From contig NZ_CP014943.1 of the NCBI RefSeq assembly GCF_002077175.1, forward strand, positions 4,526,001 through 4,590,000: a stretch of 64,000 nucleotides of DNA, written 5' to 3'. Positions 18,546-27,457 of this stretch are shown in pieces. Positions within the stretch are counted from its first letter, which is position 1. Every line of letters begins with the position of its first letter. The stretch is from Colwellia sp. PAMC 21821. GTDB lineage: Bacteria; Pseudomonadota; Gammaproteobacteria; Enterobacterales; Alteromonadaceae. The translations under genes were made by a program, and so were the position numbers. The notes under the pieces are model-generated. The model worked only from the letters and a program-made list of their open reading frames with translations. It had not been told where the DNA came from and did not search any database.

Positions 18546-18605
18546 CATTTACAGAAGAGACGATCGTGCATGGATTAAAACATCGATCGCTTATTATGTC
18601 AGTCG

Positions 18606-19280
18606 CTATTCAATACCAATGTATTTGTGAACTTGTACTGACAAGCGCCAGTTATTTTCGATACACGTGGCAATAGCAAGTTCGGTAGCCCTTTGTTTTT
18701 GGCTGATCGGTTGTAAGTAAATTTGCTTGTCTGCTACTTTATGCTCCGCCAATAATGCTTTTAAGTCGTCAATATGTTGCTCAGTTGCCACTGGGTGCTT
18801 AATTTCATTAGCACGTTGCATGGCACTGGCTAAAATTTCGTAACCACCACGCATATTAACTTTTGGTGAAACCGTTACCCAACATTGCTCAGAGACTCGA
18901 ATTTCAAAAGTACCTGAAGTTTCAACCTGACAACTATAACCCTGTGCTTCAAAATATAAACACAACTCGGTTAAATCGACCATGCAGGGTTCACCGCCGG
19001 TGATCACAATATGTTTAGCTTTATAGCCCTGCTGACTAAATATTGCAGCCATATCATCAAGTGATAAATTCGACCATTGTTCGGTCTCTTCTGACTTACC
19101 TAATAGTGTTTTGCTAGGGATCTCTAATTCAGGATGGATATCCCAAGTATGCTTAGTATCGCACCAAGAACAGCCCACTGGACAGCCTTGTAAACGAAGA
19201 AAAATTGACGGTTGGCCGGTAAAAGAGCCTTCGCCTTGCAGAGTTTCAAACAATTCATTTATTTTATAACGTGTGGTCAT
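18606..19280 (-). CDS. queE: 7-carboxy-7-deazaguanine synthase
   Basis: A 224-residue radical-SAM enzyme that contracts the ring of carboxytetrahydropterin to 7-carboxy-7-deazaguanine in queuosine synthesis. The cluster-binding CPVGCSWCDTKHTW near residue 33 and the TGGEP motif (near 95) are intact, and the N-terminal INELFETLQGEG is typical. It is divergent from queC, which uses its product. The 69-base gap must hold both promoters. It converges with pdsS without an obvious strong terminator between them. Confidence 0.95.
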   Translation of the reverse strand: MTTRYKINELFETLQGEGSFTGQPSIFLRLQGCPVGCSWCDTKHTWDIHPELEIPSKTLLGKSEETEQWSNLSLDDMAAIFSQQGYKAKHIVITGGEPCMVDLTELCLYFEAQGYSCQVETSGTFEIRVSEQCWVTVSPKVNMRGGYEILASAMQRANEIKHPVATEQHIDDLKALLAEHKVADKQIYLQPISQKQRATELAIATCIENNWRLSVQVHKYIGIE

Positions 19281-19349
19281 TACTTTAATGCTTAGATAAT
19301 TTCGAGTAGAATGCGCAAGTTTTTATTATACCCCAAGAGACCAGCAAAT

Positions 19350-20006
19350 ATGAGTAATAAAGTCGTAGTAATTTTTTCCGGTGGCATGGATTCTTTCACT
19401 GTACTGCACCGTGCTTTAAAAGATGGTAAAGAAGTTTATGCTTTAACCTTTGATTATGGCCAAAAACACGTGAAAGAAATTGCCTGTGCCAGTAAAGTTT
19501 GTCAGCAATTGAATGTTGCTCATAAGGTTATTGATATATCTGCGATCAACCAATTATTAGCCGGATCATCTTTAACGGATGACATCGATATTCCAGAAGG
19601 ACATTACGAAGCCGAAAGTATGAAATCAACGGTAGTGCCAAACCGAAATATGATTTTACTGTCACTTGCTGTAGGTTATGCGGTATCCGTTAAAGCTTCA
19701 CAAGTTTATTACGGTGCTCATTCTGGCGACCATGCTATTTACCCTGATTGCCGTCCTGAATTTGTCATGAAAATGAATGACGTTTGTAAAATTGCTAACT
19801 ATGAAGCCGTTGAAATTTTTAGTCCGTATTTAACTAACAGCAAATCAGATATTTTAACTGATGGTTTGAACATGGGCTTGAGCTACAATGACACGTGGAC
19901 TTGTTACAATGGCCGCGAAAAAGCCTGTGGTAAATGTGGTGCATGTCAGGAACGCTTAGAAGCTTTTGCTGACAATAATGTGACTGACCCATTAGCCTAT
20001 GAATAA
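19350..20006 (+). CDS. queC: 7-cyano-7-deazaguanine synthase
   Basis: A 218-residue ATP-dependent enzyme that turns 7-carboxy-7-deazaguanine into preQ0. The PP-loop is [14 protein letters not shown] at the N-terminus, and zinc-binding cysteines are in [15 protein letters not shown] near the C-terminus. I use the ATG at 19350, because known QueC proteins begin just before the P-loop. An upstream in-frame ATG at 19311 would add 13 residues and intrude on the divergent promoter. A strong terminator follows. Confidence 0.95.
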   Translation: MSNKVVVIFSGGMDSFTVLHRALKDGKEVYALTFDYGQKHVKEIACASKVCQQLNVAHKVIDISAINQLLAGSSLTDDIDIPEGHYEAESMKSTVVPNRNMILLSLAVGYAVSVKASQVYYGAHSGDHAIYPDCRPEFVMKMNDVCKIANYEAVEIFSPYLTNSKSDILTDGLNMGLSYNDTWTCYNGREKACGKCGACQERLEAFADNNVTDPLAYE

Positions 20007-20044
20007 AATGTCTGACTCAATGTAGTTAATATTATTTTAAAAGC

Positions 20045-20072
20045 AAAAAGGGACAAATAAATGTCCCTTTTT
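20045..20072. terminator. Bidirectional terminator between queC and lysC
   Basis: AAAAAGGGACA and TGTCCCTTTTT flank a 6-base loop. The A and T runs allow use from both converging genes. Confidence 0.9.
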
Positions 20073-20134
20073 AGTCTCTCAATTTATCTGTTCAGGTTTA
20101 ACAAAATTCAACAGTATTTCTGTCTACATCGAGC

Positions 20135-21511
20135 TTAACCAGAAAATAAAGTCGCGTGTAATCGTTCAACGACTTGGTTAGCATCAGCTTCTGGTACCAA
20201 GAAGCAAAGGTTGTGATTACTCGCACCATGACAAATCATGCGAATATTGAAATCATTCACTTTATCAAAAATGCTGCTACCAACCCCTTTAGTGCCATGA
20301 ATTTTATTACCGATCACCGCAATTAAACTCAAACCATGTTCAACGCTGACTTCACAAAGTTGCTCTAACTCTTCTACAACCGCTTTAGTGAGCAAGGCTT
20401 GTGTTGAACCATGTGGGTTATCAAAGGTCATCGCAACACTGATTTCACTGGTCGTGATTAAATCAACACTGAGTTGATGCTTAGCTAATACAGTAAAAAC
20501 TTTTGCTAAAAAGCCACTGGCGTGAAGCATTTGCGGGCTTTTAACGGTTACCAGAGTTTGCTCTCGACGCAGCGCAATTGAACGATAGGTCGGATTAGAT
20601 TCAACCTCGCGCTGTATTCTTGTACCGCCCGCATCAGGTTCTTTACTTGAACCAACAAATACAGGGATATCTTGGCGCATGGCGGGTATAAGTGTTGCCG
20701 GGTGAAGAATTTTAGCGCCAAATGTTGCCATTTCTGCCGCTTCACCAAAGCTTATTTCATTAATCGAACGCGCTTGATCAGTAATACGAGGATCAGTAGT
20801 GAAAATGCCCACTACATCAGTCCAAATACTTAAATTACTGGCTTCAATAGCTTCTGCTAGCAATGCTGCACTATAATCAGAACCACCTCGACCCAGTGTT
20901 GTCGTGTTACCTTGTTGATCGCTACCAATAAAACCTTGTGTCACGATAACTTGCTCAGTAAGCAAAGGTAGCAGGAATGTTTTAGCATTAGCGGCTATTT
21001 GGGTTAAATCAACTTGGGCTTTGCCATACAAATTATCGGTTTTCATAACTTGTCGAGCATCAAAGTAATGACCATTAACACCAACAGATTGTAATACTTG
21101 AGCAAAAATACGTGAACTGAATTGTTCGCCAAAACTTAAAATTTCATCACCGTTTTTCGTGGTATGTTGCTGTGCTTGTTGCTCCGCAAAACCGCGTAAT
21201 GAAGTTAATAATGCTGATATTTCATTATTAATACTTTCTTGGTGGGTAAAGTTTTCAGTTATCGCAAATTGAATATCTGCGATATTAGTCATTATTTGTT
21301 CACGTTCCGTGGTACTAACATCAGCTTGACTTAAGCGTACTAAATGATTAGTTACCCCCGCACTTGCTGATACTACGACTAAGCGGTTAGTGGTATTTTT
21401 TTTGATAATATCCGCGCAACGCAGCATGGCTTGATAATCAGCAACACTGGTGCCGCCAAATTTTGCAACGGTAATATTGTTGGTATTAACTTGTTTAACG
21501 TTAACAGACAT
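20135..21511 (-). CDS. lysC: Lysine-sensitive aspartokinase III
   Basis: A 458-residue kinase for the first step from aspartate to lysine (E. coli LysC 449). The kinase domain has VAKFGGTSV, FGEQFSSR and TLGRGGSDYSAALLA, and the C-terminal half has two ACT-like regulatory regions (VTVKSPQMLHASGFLAKVF and later). It is a monofunctional enzyme with no homoserine dehydrogenase domain. GGAG lies 8 bases before the ATG. A lysine riboswitch sits about 250 bases upstream, so lysine should control both the gene and, by feedback, the enzyme. Confidence 0.95.
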   Translation of the reverse strand: MSVNVKQVNTNNITVAKFGGTSVADYQAMLRCADIIKKNTTNRLVVVSASAGVTNHLVRLSQADVSTTEREQIMTNIADIQFAITENFTHQESINNEISALLTSLRGFAEQQAQQHTTKNGDEILSFGEQFSSRIFAQVLQSVGVNGHYFDARQVMKTDNLYGKAQVDLTQIAANAKTFLLPLLTEQVIVTQGFIGSDQQGNTTTLGRGGSDYSAALLAEAIEASNLSIWTDVVGIFTTDPRITDQARSINEISFGEAAEMATFGAKILHPATLIPAMRQDIPVFVGSSKEPDAGGTRIQREVESNPTYRSIALRREQTLVTVKSPQMLHASGFLAKVFTVLAKHQLSVDLITTSEISVAMTFDNPHGSTQALLTKAVVEELEQLCEVSVEHGLSLIAVIGNKIHGTKGVGSSIFDKVNDFNIRMICHGASNHNLCFLVPEADANQVVERLHATLFSG

Positions 21512-21620
21512 GTAAGTTCTCCAAGCGTGTTGTTGGCAGAACGTTAACAGCTATACAATGGCATAAAGTTTCGATGGTATTAACACCCGTTTCTAACGGC
21601 AGAAAATAACAGTTTAACAT
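21501..21620 (-). CDS. Possible 39-residue leader peptide overlapping lysC
   Basis: A short frame starts with ATG at 21620, preceded by AGGAAGA with 6-base spacing. It runs through the lysC ribosome-binding site and stops inside lysC (11-base overlap). The peptide has four Cys and no Lys, so it is not a lysine-codon attenuator. Translation could open the lysC start by coupling. No family is recognised, and it may be a chance frame. Confidence 0.25.
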   Translation of the reverse strand: MLNCYFLPLETGVNTIETLCHCIAVNVLPTTRLENLHVC

Positions 21621-21633
21621 AAAAAATCTTCCT

Positions 21634-21685
21634 AAAAGCCTGTTTACTGAGTGATATTTAGTAAAGTACAGTAAATTATACAGGC
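21634..21685 (-). terminator. Candidate expression-platform hairpin of the lysine riboswitch
   Basis: On the minus strand GCCTGT...TTACTG pairs with CAGTAAACAGGC (one 5-base bulge) and is followed by only TTTT. It sits between the aptamer and lysC and may be the lysine-controlled terminator, though the T-run is short. Confidence 0.45.
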
Positions 21686-21764
21686 AAATAAATACAAGGA
21701 AGAGCATGACTGAGCGTAGAGCGAATAAGATTAGAATAATCAATTATTCAGACGGTACTATTCA

Positions 21765-21945
21765 GCCAGAAGCTCTCCACCCTATGCTAAAAACGTATTT
21801 TTAGCGGTGACAGCCCTAAGGATTCAGCCTTAGCGACCGAATGTGATAAGTCCCACTATCAACATTCTCGGCAATTGTCCCCCTTAGTAACAATCAAAGG
21901 ATGGGCTCCTCATGTTACTTACCTGGCAATTGCGCCTCTTCTGGT
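21765..21945 (-). promoter_or_regulatory. Lysine riboswitch (L box) upstream of lysC
   Basis: Read on the minus strand, it starts with a P1 arm CCAGAAG (21944-21938) followed by the conserved AGAGGCGC. It then has an AGTAA segment, GAGGAGCCC, AAGGGGGACAATTGCCGA and GGGCTGTCACC. It closes with CACC/GGTGG around an A/T hairpin and the second P1 arm CTTCTGG (21772-21766). The order of elements follows the known lysine aptamer. Lysine binding should reduce lysC expression. Confidence 0.9.
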
Positions 21946-22174
21946 GCGAAAATTATCATAAAACTTGTAAGTACATAATGAAAAATACTCAGAAGTTAAT
22001 GGAAAATAATTTCTAATTTTCAGCGTCGTTATTTAACCCTATCTAAATATAAATATCAACAGACTTTTAGACGTCCAAACAAATTAATTTACGACAAAAT
22101 TAGCTGCTGCTAAAAAGTTACTTACTTGTTATGCTTCAATAGCTTGAAATAATTCACCTATTTGGAATTTTAAT

Positions 22175-22927
22175 ATGGATTTATTTTTACTAAAAAAAAT
22201 TATCAGCTTAATGATAATGCCACTCAGCGTTATCGTTTTCCTGTTAGTTATCGCTATTTTATTTTATCGTATTAAGCCAAAATTCAGTTTTGTTGCATTG
22301 TTAACGGCAACCGCTTTATTAATAATAACTACCCTACCACCTATTTCAGACGCCTTAATGGCACCATTAGAAGATAACTATCCAGCCTTTACCCGCAGCG
22401 ATAAGCCTGTAGATTATATTATTATTTTAGGCGGTGTTCACACTACAGTTGAGGGCTTACCAGCGACAAGTCAGTTAAAATCCAGTTCGCTAGAAAGGTT
22501 AGTTGAAGCTATCCGTATCTATCGATTACACCCAGAAGCGCAAATAATAACCTCAGGGTTTTCAGGTGGTGATGTTAGCTCAAATGCGCAAAAGGTTAAG
22601 CAAGCAGCTGTGTTATTAGGTGTACCCGCACATAGGATTATCACTGAAAACTACCCGCAAGATACCGAGGAGGAAGCACAACTCATCGCACCACGAGTGC
22701 TCAATAGAAATGTAGTTTTAGTCACTAGCGCTAACCATTTACCTAGAGCCATGGCCTATTTTGAAAAATACGGTATCAATGCGATCCCCGCACCGGCAAG
22801 TCCCTGGGTGAAGAAAAACGGACTTACTCCATGGCAGTATTACTTACCGAGTGCAAAAAAATTGCAACAAACTAGTACCGCTTGGCACGAAACATTGGGT
22901 CGGATCGTGCAATGGTTTAAAAGCTAA
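22175..22927 (+). CDS. elyC: Envelope biogenesis factor ElyC (DUF218 family)
   Basis: A 250-residue inner-membrane protein that in E. coli supports peptidoglycan synthesis at low temperature. Two N-terminal membrane segments (about residues 8-30 and 36-56) precede the DUF218 domain with DYIIILGG, TSGFSGG, PQDTEEEA and TSANHLPRAMAYF. The C-terminal ETLGRIVQWFK matches the E. coli protein nearly residue by residue. TTGGAA lies about 9 bases before the ATG. It appears monocistronic and converges with the NIF3-family gene. Confidence 0.92.
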   Translation: MDLFLLKKIISLMIMPLSVIVFLLVIAILFYRIKPKFSFVALLTATALLIITTLPPISDALMAPLEDNYPAFTRSDKPVDYIIILGGVHTTVEGLPATSQLKSSSLERLVEAIRIYRLHPEAQIITSGFSGGDVSSNAQKVKQAAVLLGVPAHRIITENYPQDTEEEAQLIAPRVLNRNVVLVTSANHLPRAMAYFEKYGINAIPAPASPWVKKNGLTPWQYYLPSAKKLQQTSTAWHETLGRIVQWFKS

Positions 22928-23013
22928 CTGCAGACTTAAACAGTGAAGTTTGCGCTAGTTCCCCCTCAAATGGCATCATTAAAAGTGCATGTACCTTGCT
23001 TTTTTTCATAATA

Positions 23014-23044
23014 AGAAAATAACCCTGAACTTACGCAGGGTTAT
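23014..23044 (-). terminator. Terminator overlapping the end of the NIF3-family gene
   Basis: The minus-strand arms ATAACCCTG and CAGGGTTAT are followed by TTTTC. The stem begins inside the last codons of the gene. Confidence 0.65.
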
Positions 23045-23789
23045 CAATATCAATAAATTTAGCGTCAACTGGCAAGTGTTGATTAAAATGCTCAGCGAGT
23101 GCTTTAGCACCGTAACGCTCGGTAGCATGATGACCAGCACAATAGAAATGAATATCCATTTCGCGCGCGACATGAGTCGTTTGCTCAGACACTTCACCAC
23201 TAATAAAAGCGTCTATGCCTTGCTCTGCGGCCAATTCAATATAGCCTTGACCACCACCGCTGCACCAAGCAACAGTTTTAATCGCTTTATTTGAAGGCGC
23301 AGGTATATGCAAGCATTTGCGTTTCAATTGCTCACTTATGCGTTGCTCAAGCACTTGTGGACACAACTCAGTACTGAACTCACCGCGTACCGCTACACTC
23401 AAGGCATTACCCACTTCTAGTGGTGCAACATTATCTATGGAAAATAATTTTGCAAGTTGCGCGTTATTACCCAAAATAGGATGAATATCTAACGGTAAAT
23501 GGTAAGCAAATAAACTAATATCATTTGCCAGTAAAGCTTTAATACGTTTATGTTTCATACCGCGAATGACATAGCTTTCATTCTTCCAAAAGAAACCATG
23601 ATGCACCACTAAAGCATCGGCTTTTTCCGCGATAGCTTGATCTATCAATGCTTGTGTTGCTGTCACCCCAGTAATAACCTTAACGATTTTGTCACGTCCC
23701 TGTATTTGAAGGCCATTCGGACAAAAGTCTTTGATTTGTTCAGGCTTTAATAAGGTATTTAAATAGTGTTCAAATTCATGAAGTTGCAT
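23031..23789 (-). CDS. ybgI: NIF3 / YbgI family dinuclear-metal protein
   Basis: A 252-residue member of the widespread NIF3 family (often labelled GTP cyclohydrolase I type 2 homologue); its true reaction is not settled. Metal-binding motifs visible are VVHHGFFW, LPLDIHPILGNN, SGEVSEQTTHVARE and AGHHATERYG, all close to E. coli YbgI. The gene lies 69 bases downstream of the yafS-like gene on the same strand and may share its message. The ribosome-binding site is weak. Confidence 0.9.
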   Translation of the reverse strand: MQLHEFEHYLNTLLKPEQIKDFCPNGLQIQGRDKIVKVITGVTATQALIDQAIAEKADALVVHHGFFWKNESYVIRGMKHKRIKALLANDISLFAYHLPLDIHPILGNNAQLAKLFSIDNVAPLEVGNALSVAVRGEFSTELCPQVLEQRISEQLKRKCLHIPAPSNKAIKTVAWCSGGGQGYIELAAEQGIDAFISGEVSEQTTHVAREMDIHFYCAGHHATERYGAKALAEHFNQHLPVDAKFIDIDNPA

Positions 23790-23858
23790 GGGTAAGTTAT
23801 GACCTTAATTTATGGGTTGAGCTTGAGTAATAATTGAACATTAATTATTACTTATTAC

Positions 23859-24620
23859 TTATTTATTATCTTGCTTATTTGTTTTTCTTGATGAATTCAT
23901 TGTGGGGACTTTTACGGGTTCAAAGCGCGGTCTAAGTTGCCACTTTGCTTTAATCGGTGTTAAAGGTAGTACCCGTTTTTTTGCCACAATAACATACACT
24001 GAGCCTAAACTTGGAAAGAAGCGTGACGCTATATTATGCCAATGGTTACTTAATACCCCCTGCGTTATTTGCCCAGATAATGTTGAATGTAAAAACCGCT
24101 GATCAAGTTGTATTTCAAAGCCCATTAAATGTAGCCAATCTTTAACACGCATGGGTGAAAATAATCTTTCATTCCACGGGGTTTTATTACGTCTGTAGGG
24201 TATAAATTGATTAAGACCAGCTAAACTAAAAGGATTAAAACCTGTGATCACTAAATAGCCGTTCGGAATTAATACACGGTTAGCTTCACGCACAACATGA
24301 TGAGGGTCTAATGAAAACTCTAATGCATGTGCCAACACACAAACATCAATACTGTGTTCTAGTAAGGGTAAATCATCAATTTCAGCAACCAAATCACCGT
24401 TTCCGAGTTGATTACTTAAGGTTAATTGATGTTTAATAGGACTTTCTGTGCTGTCAACTTCACCACTTAAGGCACCAATTTTTAGCAAATGATAACCAAA
24501 AAATTTTGACCACCAAGGTGCCAGTGTTTGATTAATATTCGCAACAATGAGCTCACCATTGGGTAAATGCTGCCAAGATGTTGGATAATCAGGATGCCTA
24601 AACGCGAGTGCTGGCTTCAT
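23859..24620 (-). CDS. yafS: SAM-dependent methyltransferase, YafS-like
   Basis: A 253-residue class I methyltransferase of unknown substrate. Motifs include LPLLEHSIDVCVLAHALEF, REANRVLIPNGYLVITGFNP and a conserved N-terminal PWWSKFFGYHLLKIG; all align with E. coli YafS. As in E. coli, it is divergent from and adjacent to gloB. The SAM-binding glycine-rich first motif is weak, which is also a feature of YafS. The lysine-rich tail is probably disordered. Confidence 0.88.
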   Translation of the reverse strand: MKPALAFRHPDYPTSWQHLPNGELIVANINQTLAPWWSKFFGYHLLKIGALSGEVDSTESPIKHQLTLSNQLGNGDLVAEIDDLPLLEHSIDVCVLAHALEFSLDPHHVVREANRVLIPNGYLVITGFNPFSLAGLNQFIPYRRNKTPWNERLFSPMRVKDWLHLMGFEIQLDQRFLHSTLSGQITQGVLSNHWHNIASRFFPSLGSVYVIVAKKRVLPLTPIKAKWQLRPRFEPVKVPTMNSSRKTNKQDNK

Positions 24621-24680
24621 TATATTAAACAGTTAAAAAAATCAGTATAATCATATCTTCAGTATACTCAGGAGCCACAC

Positions 24681-25490
24681 ATGCAGCAAACTCAAAGTAC
24701 CACTATTATGAAAGTTTCCATGATAAAGGCCTTTTCAGATAATTATATTTGGGCAATTTCATCAAACACAAGTCAAAACATGGCCTTAGTCGACCCAGGT
24801 GACGCCAGTGTTTGTATCGAATTTATAGAGCAGCAACAATTACAGTTATCAAATATTTTGATCACGCATCATCACGCTGATCATGTTGGTGGTATCAACA
24901 CACTGGTTGAATATTGTAAAAACAAGCAATGGCCATTGACCATTTATGGTCCAGAGAGTGAAAACATTCCACATTGTGATGTAGCGCTCAATGACAGCCA
25001 TACCGTAAAGTTAGCAGATTTAGGCTTTGAATTTTCCATTATTGACCTGCCAGGACATACCAGCGGCCATATTGCTTATTTATCGCAAGACAATTTATTT
25101 TGTGGCGACACTTTATTTTCTGGCGGCTGTGGCAGACTGTTCGAAGGTACACCAAGTCAAATGCTCTCATCATTAGAAAAGCTTAGTGCATTGCCTGAGC
25201 GCACGCACGTATATTGCGCACATGAATATACTCAAGCTAACCTTAACTTTGCCTTAACCGTTGAGCCTGGTAATAGCGAACTAGTTCATTATTACAATCA
25301 AGTGTTACAAAAACGCGAACAAGGCATAGCGACTATTCCAACATCTATTATGCTTGAAAAGAAAATCAATCCTTTTTTACGGTGCCATGAGCCTAGTTTG
25401 ATGACAAGCGCTAGTGAGTACAGTGAAGTTAAAGTTGAGGATAAACTGAAAGCCTTTACCATTATTCGCGCTTGGAAAGACATTTTCTAA
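24681..25490 (+). CDS. gloB: Hydroxyacylglutathione hydrolase (glyoxalase II)
   Basis: A 269-residue metallo-beta-lactamase-fold thioesterase that hydrolyses S-lactoylglutathione to lactate in methylglyoxal detoxification. The metal motif is ITHHHADHVGG (His63, His65, Asp67, His68), with later ligands in LPGHTSGH, CGDTLFSGGCGRLFEG and YCAHEYT. The start at 24681 has AGGAG 6 bases before it; an internal ATG ten codons in would match shorter homologues. It is divergent from yafS and 80 bases ahead of mltD. Confidence 0.94.
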   Translation: MQQTQSTTIMKVSMIKAFSDNYIWAISSNTSQNMALVDPGDASVCIEFIEQQQLQLSNILITHHHADHVGGINTLVEYCKNKQWPLTIYGPESENIPHCDVALNDSHTVKLADLGFEFSIIDLPGHTSGHIAYLSQDNLFCGDTLFSGGCGRLFEGTPSQMLSSLEKLSALPERTHVYCAHEYTQANLNFALTVEPGNSELVHYYNQVLQKREQGIATIPTSIMLEKKINPFLRCHEPSLMTSASEYSEVKVEDKLKAFTIIRAWKDIF

Positions 25491-25570
25491 GGCGTTTTTT
25501 ATCGCACAAATCTTGAATATCAGCACTAAATAAGTGACACTGGCGCCAAGTAAATTTAAAAAGACATTGC

Positions 25571-27223
25571 ATGAAGTATAAAACCTTATCTATCGCAACC
25601 GTACTCTTATTGTCCGGTTGCCAATCAATATCAAATCAGAACGAATCGAATAAACTTGAAGCTAACTCAGGAAAACAAGTACTTATCGACGTAGCTTCAT
25701 CGGGAGAAATTAATCAGGCATTGCTGGTTGATGAAGCCATTGACGTAATTCATCCTGTTGCCGATGGTAACGTGGACCTTGGTAATGACGATCAAGAAAG
25801 CTACTTAACCGATGATGTTTGGCAAAGAATTCGCAGTAAACTACAGTTTTCAATACCGGATAATCCTCGTGTTGCTAGTCAAAGGGCTTGGTTTGTTAAA
25901 CACCCCACTTATTTAACTCGCGTAGCAAAACGGGCTGAGCCGTTCTTGTATTACATCGTTGAAGCATTAGAAGCAAACGATATACCCATCGAAATTGCCT
26001 TGTTACCTATTGTTGAAAGTGCGTTTGACCCTTTTGCTTACTCCCATGGCCGAGCCTCTGGCATGTGGCAATTTGTACCTGGCACAGGCAAACGTTTTGG
26101 CATGAAACAAAATTGGTGGTATGACGGACGCAGAGATGTTGTGGCTTCAACCCAAGGTGCTATTAAATATTTAAAATATTTAAACAAATTTTTTGATGGC
26201 GATTGGATGCTAGCATTAGCAGCATACAACTCCGGTGAAGGCCGAGTAAGACGAGCGGTTAGAAAAAACCAAAAGCAAAACCTTCCTACCGACTTTTGGT
26301 CTCTAGATTTACCAAAAGAAACGCGCGCCTATGTGCCGAAGTTATTAGCGTTAGCTGACATCGTTAAACGTAGCGATGAATTAAAAATTAAATTGCACGA
26401 AATTGATAATAGCTCGGTGATCACACAAGTTGATATTGGTTCACAACTTGATTTAGCCAAAGCCGCGCAATTAGCCGATTTAACTTTAACCGAGTTACAA
26501 CGACTTAACCCTGGCTTTAACCGTTGGGCAACCGACCCTGACGGACCACACTATTTATTGCTACCCAACCATAAGATTGCGACATTTGAACAAGGTTTAG
26601 CAAAATTAAGCAAAAAAGAGCGCTTAGCTTGGCAACGATATAAAATTAAAAGTGGTGACAGTTTAGGTAAAATCGCGCAACAATTTAATACCGAAATTGA
26701 TTTGATCAAACAAGTAAATAACGTTAAAGGCAATCAGATCAGAGCCGGTAAGTTTTTATTAATACCTGTCGCTACCGCTTCTTTAGATAGTTATTTGTTA
26801 TCTCAAAATCAACGCTTAGCAAAAACGCAAAATAAAGTACTGGCTGGTGAAAAACGTATTCATATCGTGAAGTCTGGTGATACTTTATGGGACTTAAGCC
26901 GTACCTATAATGTTTCTACCCGTAGCATTGCAAAATGGAACGCCATGGCACCTAGAGACACGATTAAGCCTGGACAAAAACTCGTAATCTGGCAAAAAAC
27001 AGCGGTTAAAGAATTAACCATAAATAGCCTAACGCCCGGTGAAAAAGCGATAATTCGCAACATTAATTATCGTGTGCGCAAAGGTGATTCTTTTGCCCGC
27101 ATCGCCGACAAGTTCAATGTGTCTATTAAAGATATTGAACGTTGGAATAGCCTTAATCGTGCAAAGTATTTACAACCAGGACAAATGCTAAAATTATCGG
27201 TGGATGTCACTAATAATATTTAG
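25571..27223 (+). CDS. mltD: Membrane-bound lytic murein transglycosylase D
   Basis: A 550-residue lipoprotein that cleaves peptidoglycan glycan strands to 1,6-anhydro products. The lipobox LLSGC puts the lipid on Cys17. The SLT domain (about residues 130-240) has catalytic Glu149 in LPIVESAFDP, then ASGMWQFVPGTG and ALAAYNSGEGRV. Three LysM repeats follow near 355-400, 433-476 and 498-543 (KSGDSL, KSGDTLW and KGDSFA cores). As in E. coli, it is close to gloB. A strong terminator follows. Confidence 0.94.
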   Translation: MKYKTLSIATVLLLSGCQSISNQNESNKLEANSGKQVLIDVASSGEINQALLVDEAIDVIHPVADGNVDLGNDDQESYLTDDVWQRIRSKLQFSIPDNPRVASQRAWFVKHPTYLTRVAKRAEPFLYYIVEALEANDIPIEIALLPIVESAFDPFAYSHGRASGMWQFVPGTGKRFGMKQNWWYDGRRDVVASTQGAIKYLKYLNKFFDGDWMLALAAYNSGEGRVRRAVRKNQKQNLPTDFWSLDLPKETRAYVPKLLALADIVKRSDELKIKLHEIDNSSVITQVDIGSQLDLAKAAQLADLTLTELQRLNPGFNRWATDPDGPHYLLLPNHKIATFEQGLAKLSKKERLAWQRYKIKSGDSLGKIAQQFNTEIDLIKQVNNVKGNQIRAGKFLLIPVATASLDSYLLSQNQRLAKTQNKVLAGEKRIHIVKSGDTLWDLSRTYNVSTRSIAKWNAMAPRDTIKPGQKLVIWQKTAVKELTINSLTPGEKAIIRNINYRVRKGDSFARIADKFNVSIKDIERWNSLNRAKYLQPGQMLKLSVDVTNNI

Positions 27224-27323
27224 CACCATGCTTTAATATATGTATTTATATCACGATGATTTCAGATTGAGCTGGAATGTATTATACCAAGTGAATTAAT
27301 CGTTATTAATTGCAGAGTAAAAC

Positions 27324-27355
27324 AAAAAAACGCTAACTTAGTTAGCGTTTTTTTT
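27324..27355. terminator. Bidirectional terminator
   Basis: CGCTAAC and GTTAGCG around TTA, with seven As before and eight Ts after. It is shared by mltD (plus) and the C15-like gene (minus). Confidence 0.93.
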
Positions 27356-27457
27356 GTGTTGAAATAATTGAAATAAAGTATTGGCTAAGTCTTAAATTAT
27401 TTTTTAGCTATTTTTTATTGTTAAGCTTTTTATTGCTAAAAGTTTTTAACTTAACCG

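Noticed and set aside
18546..18605. CGATCG-containing inverted repeat between pdsS and queE as a terminator
   Set aside because: The stem is short with a long loop and no T-run follows on either strand.
14449..18606. Search for a sortase gene hidden beside pdsO/pdsR/pdsS
   Set aside because: No frame in either strand carries a TLxTC-like motif or a sortase-sized product.
22066..22073. AGACGTCC resembling a MetJ met box
   Set aside because: A single imperfect copy far from any methionine gene; MetJ needs tandem boxes.
22989..23294. 101-codon frame on the plus strand
   Set aside because: It lies opposite the well-supported NIF3-family gene and has no domain or ribosome-binding site.
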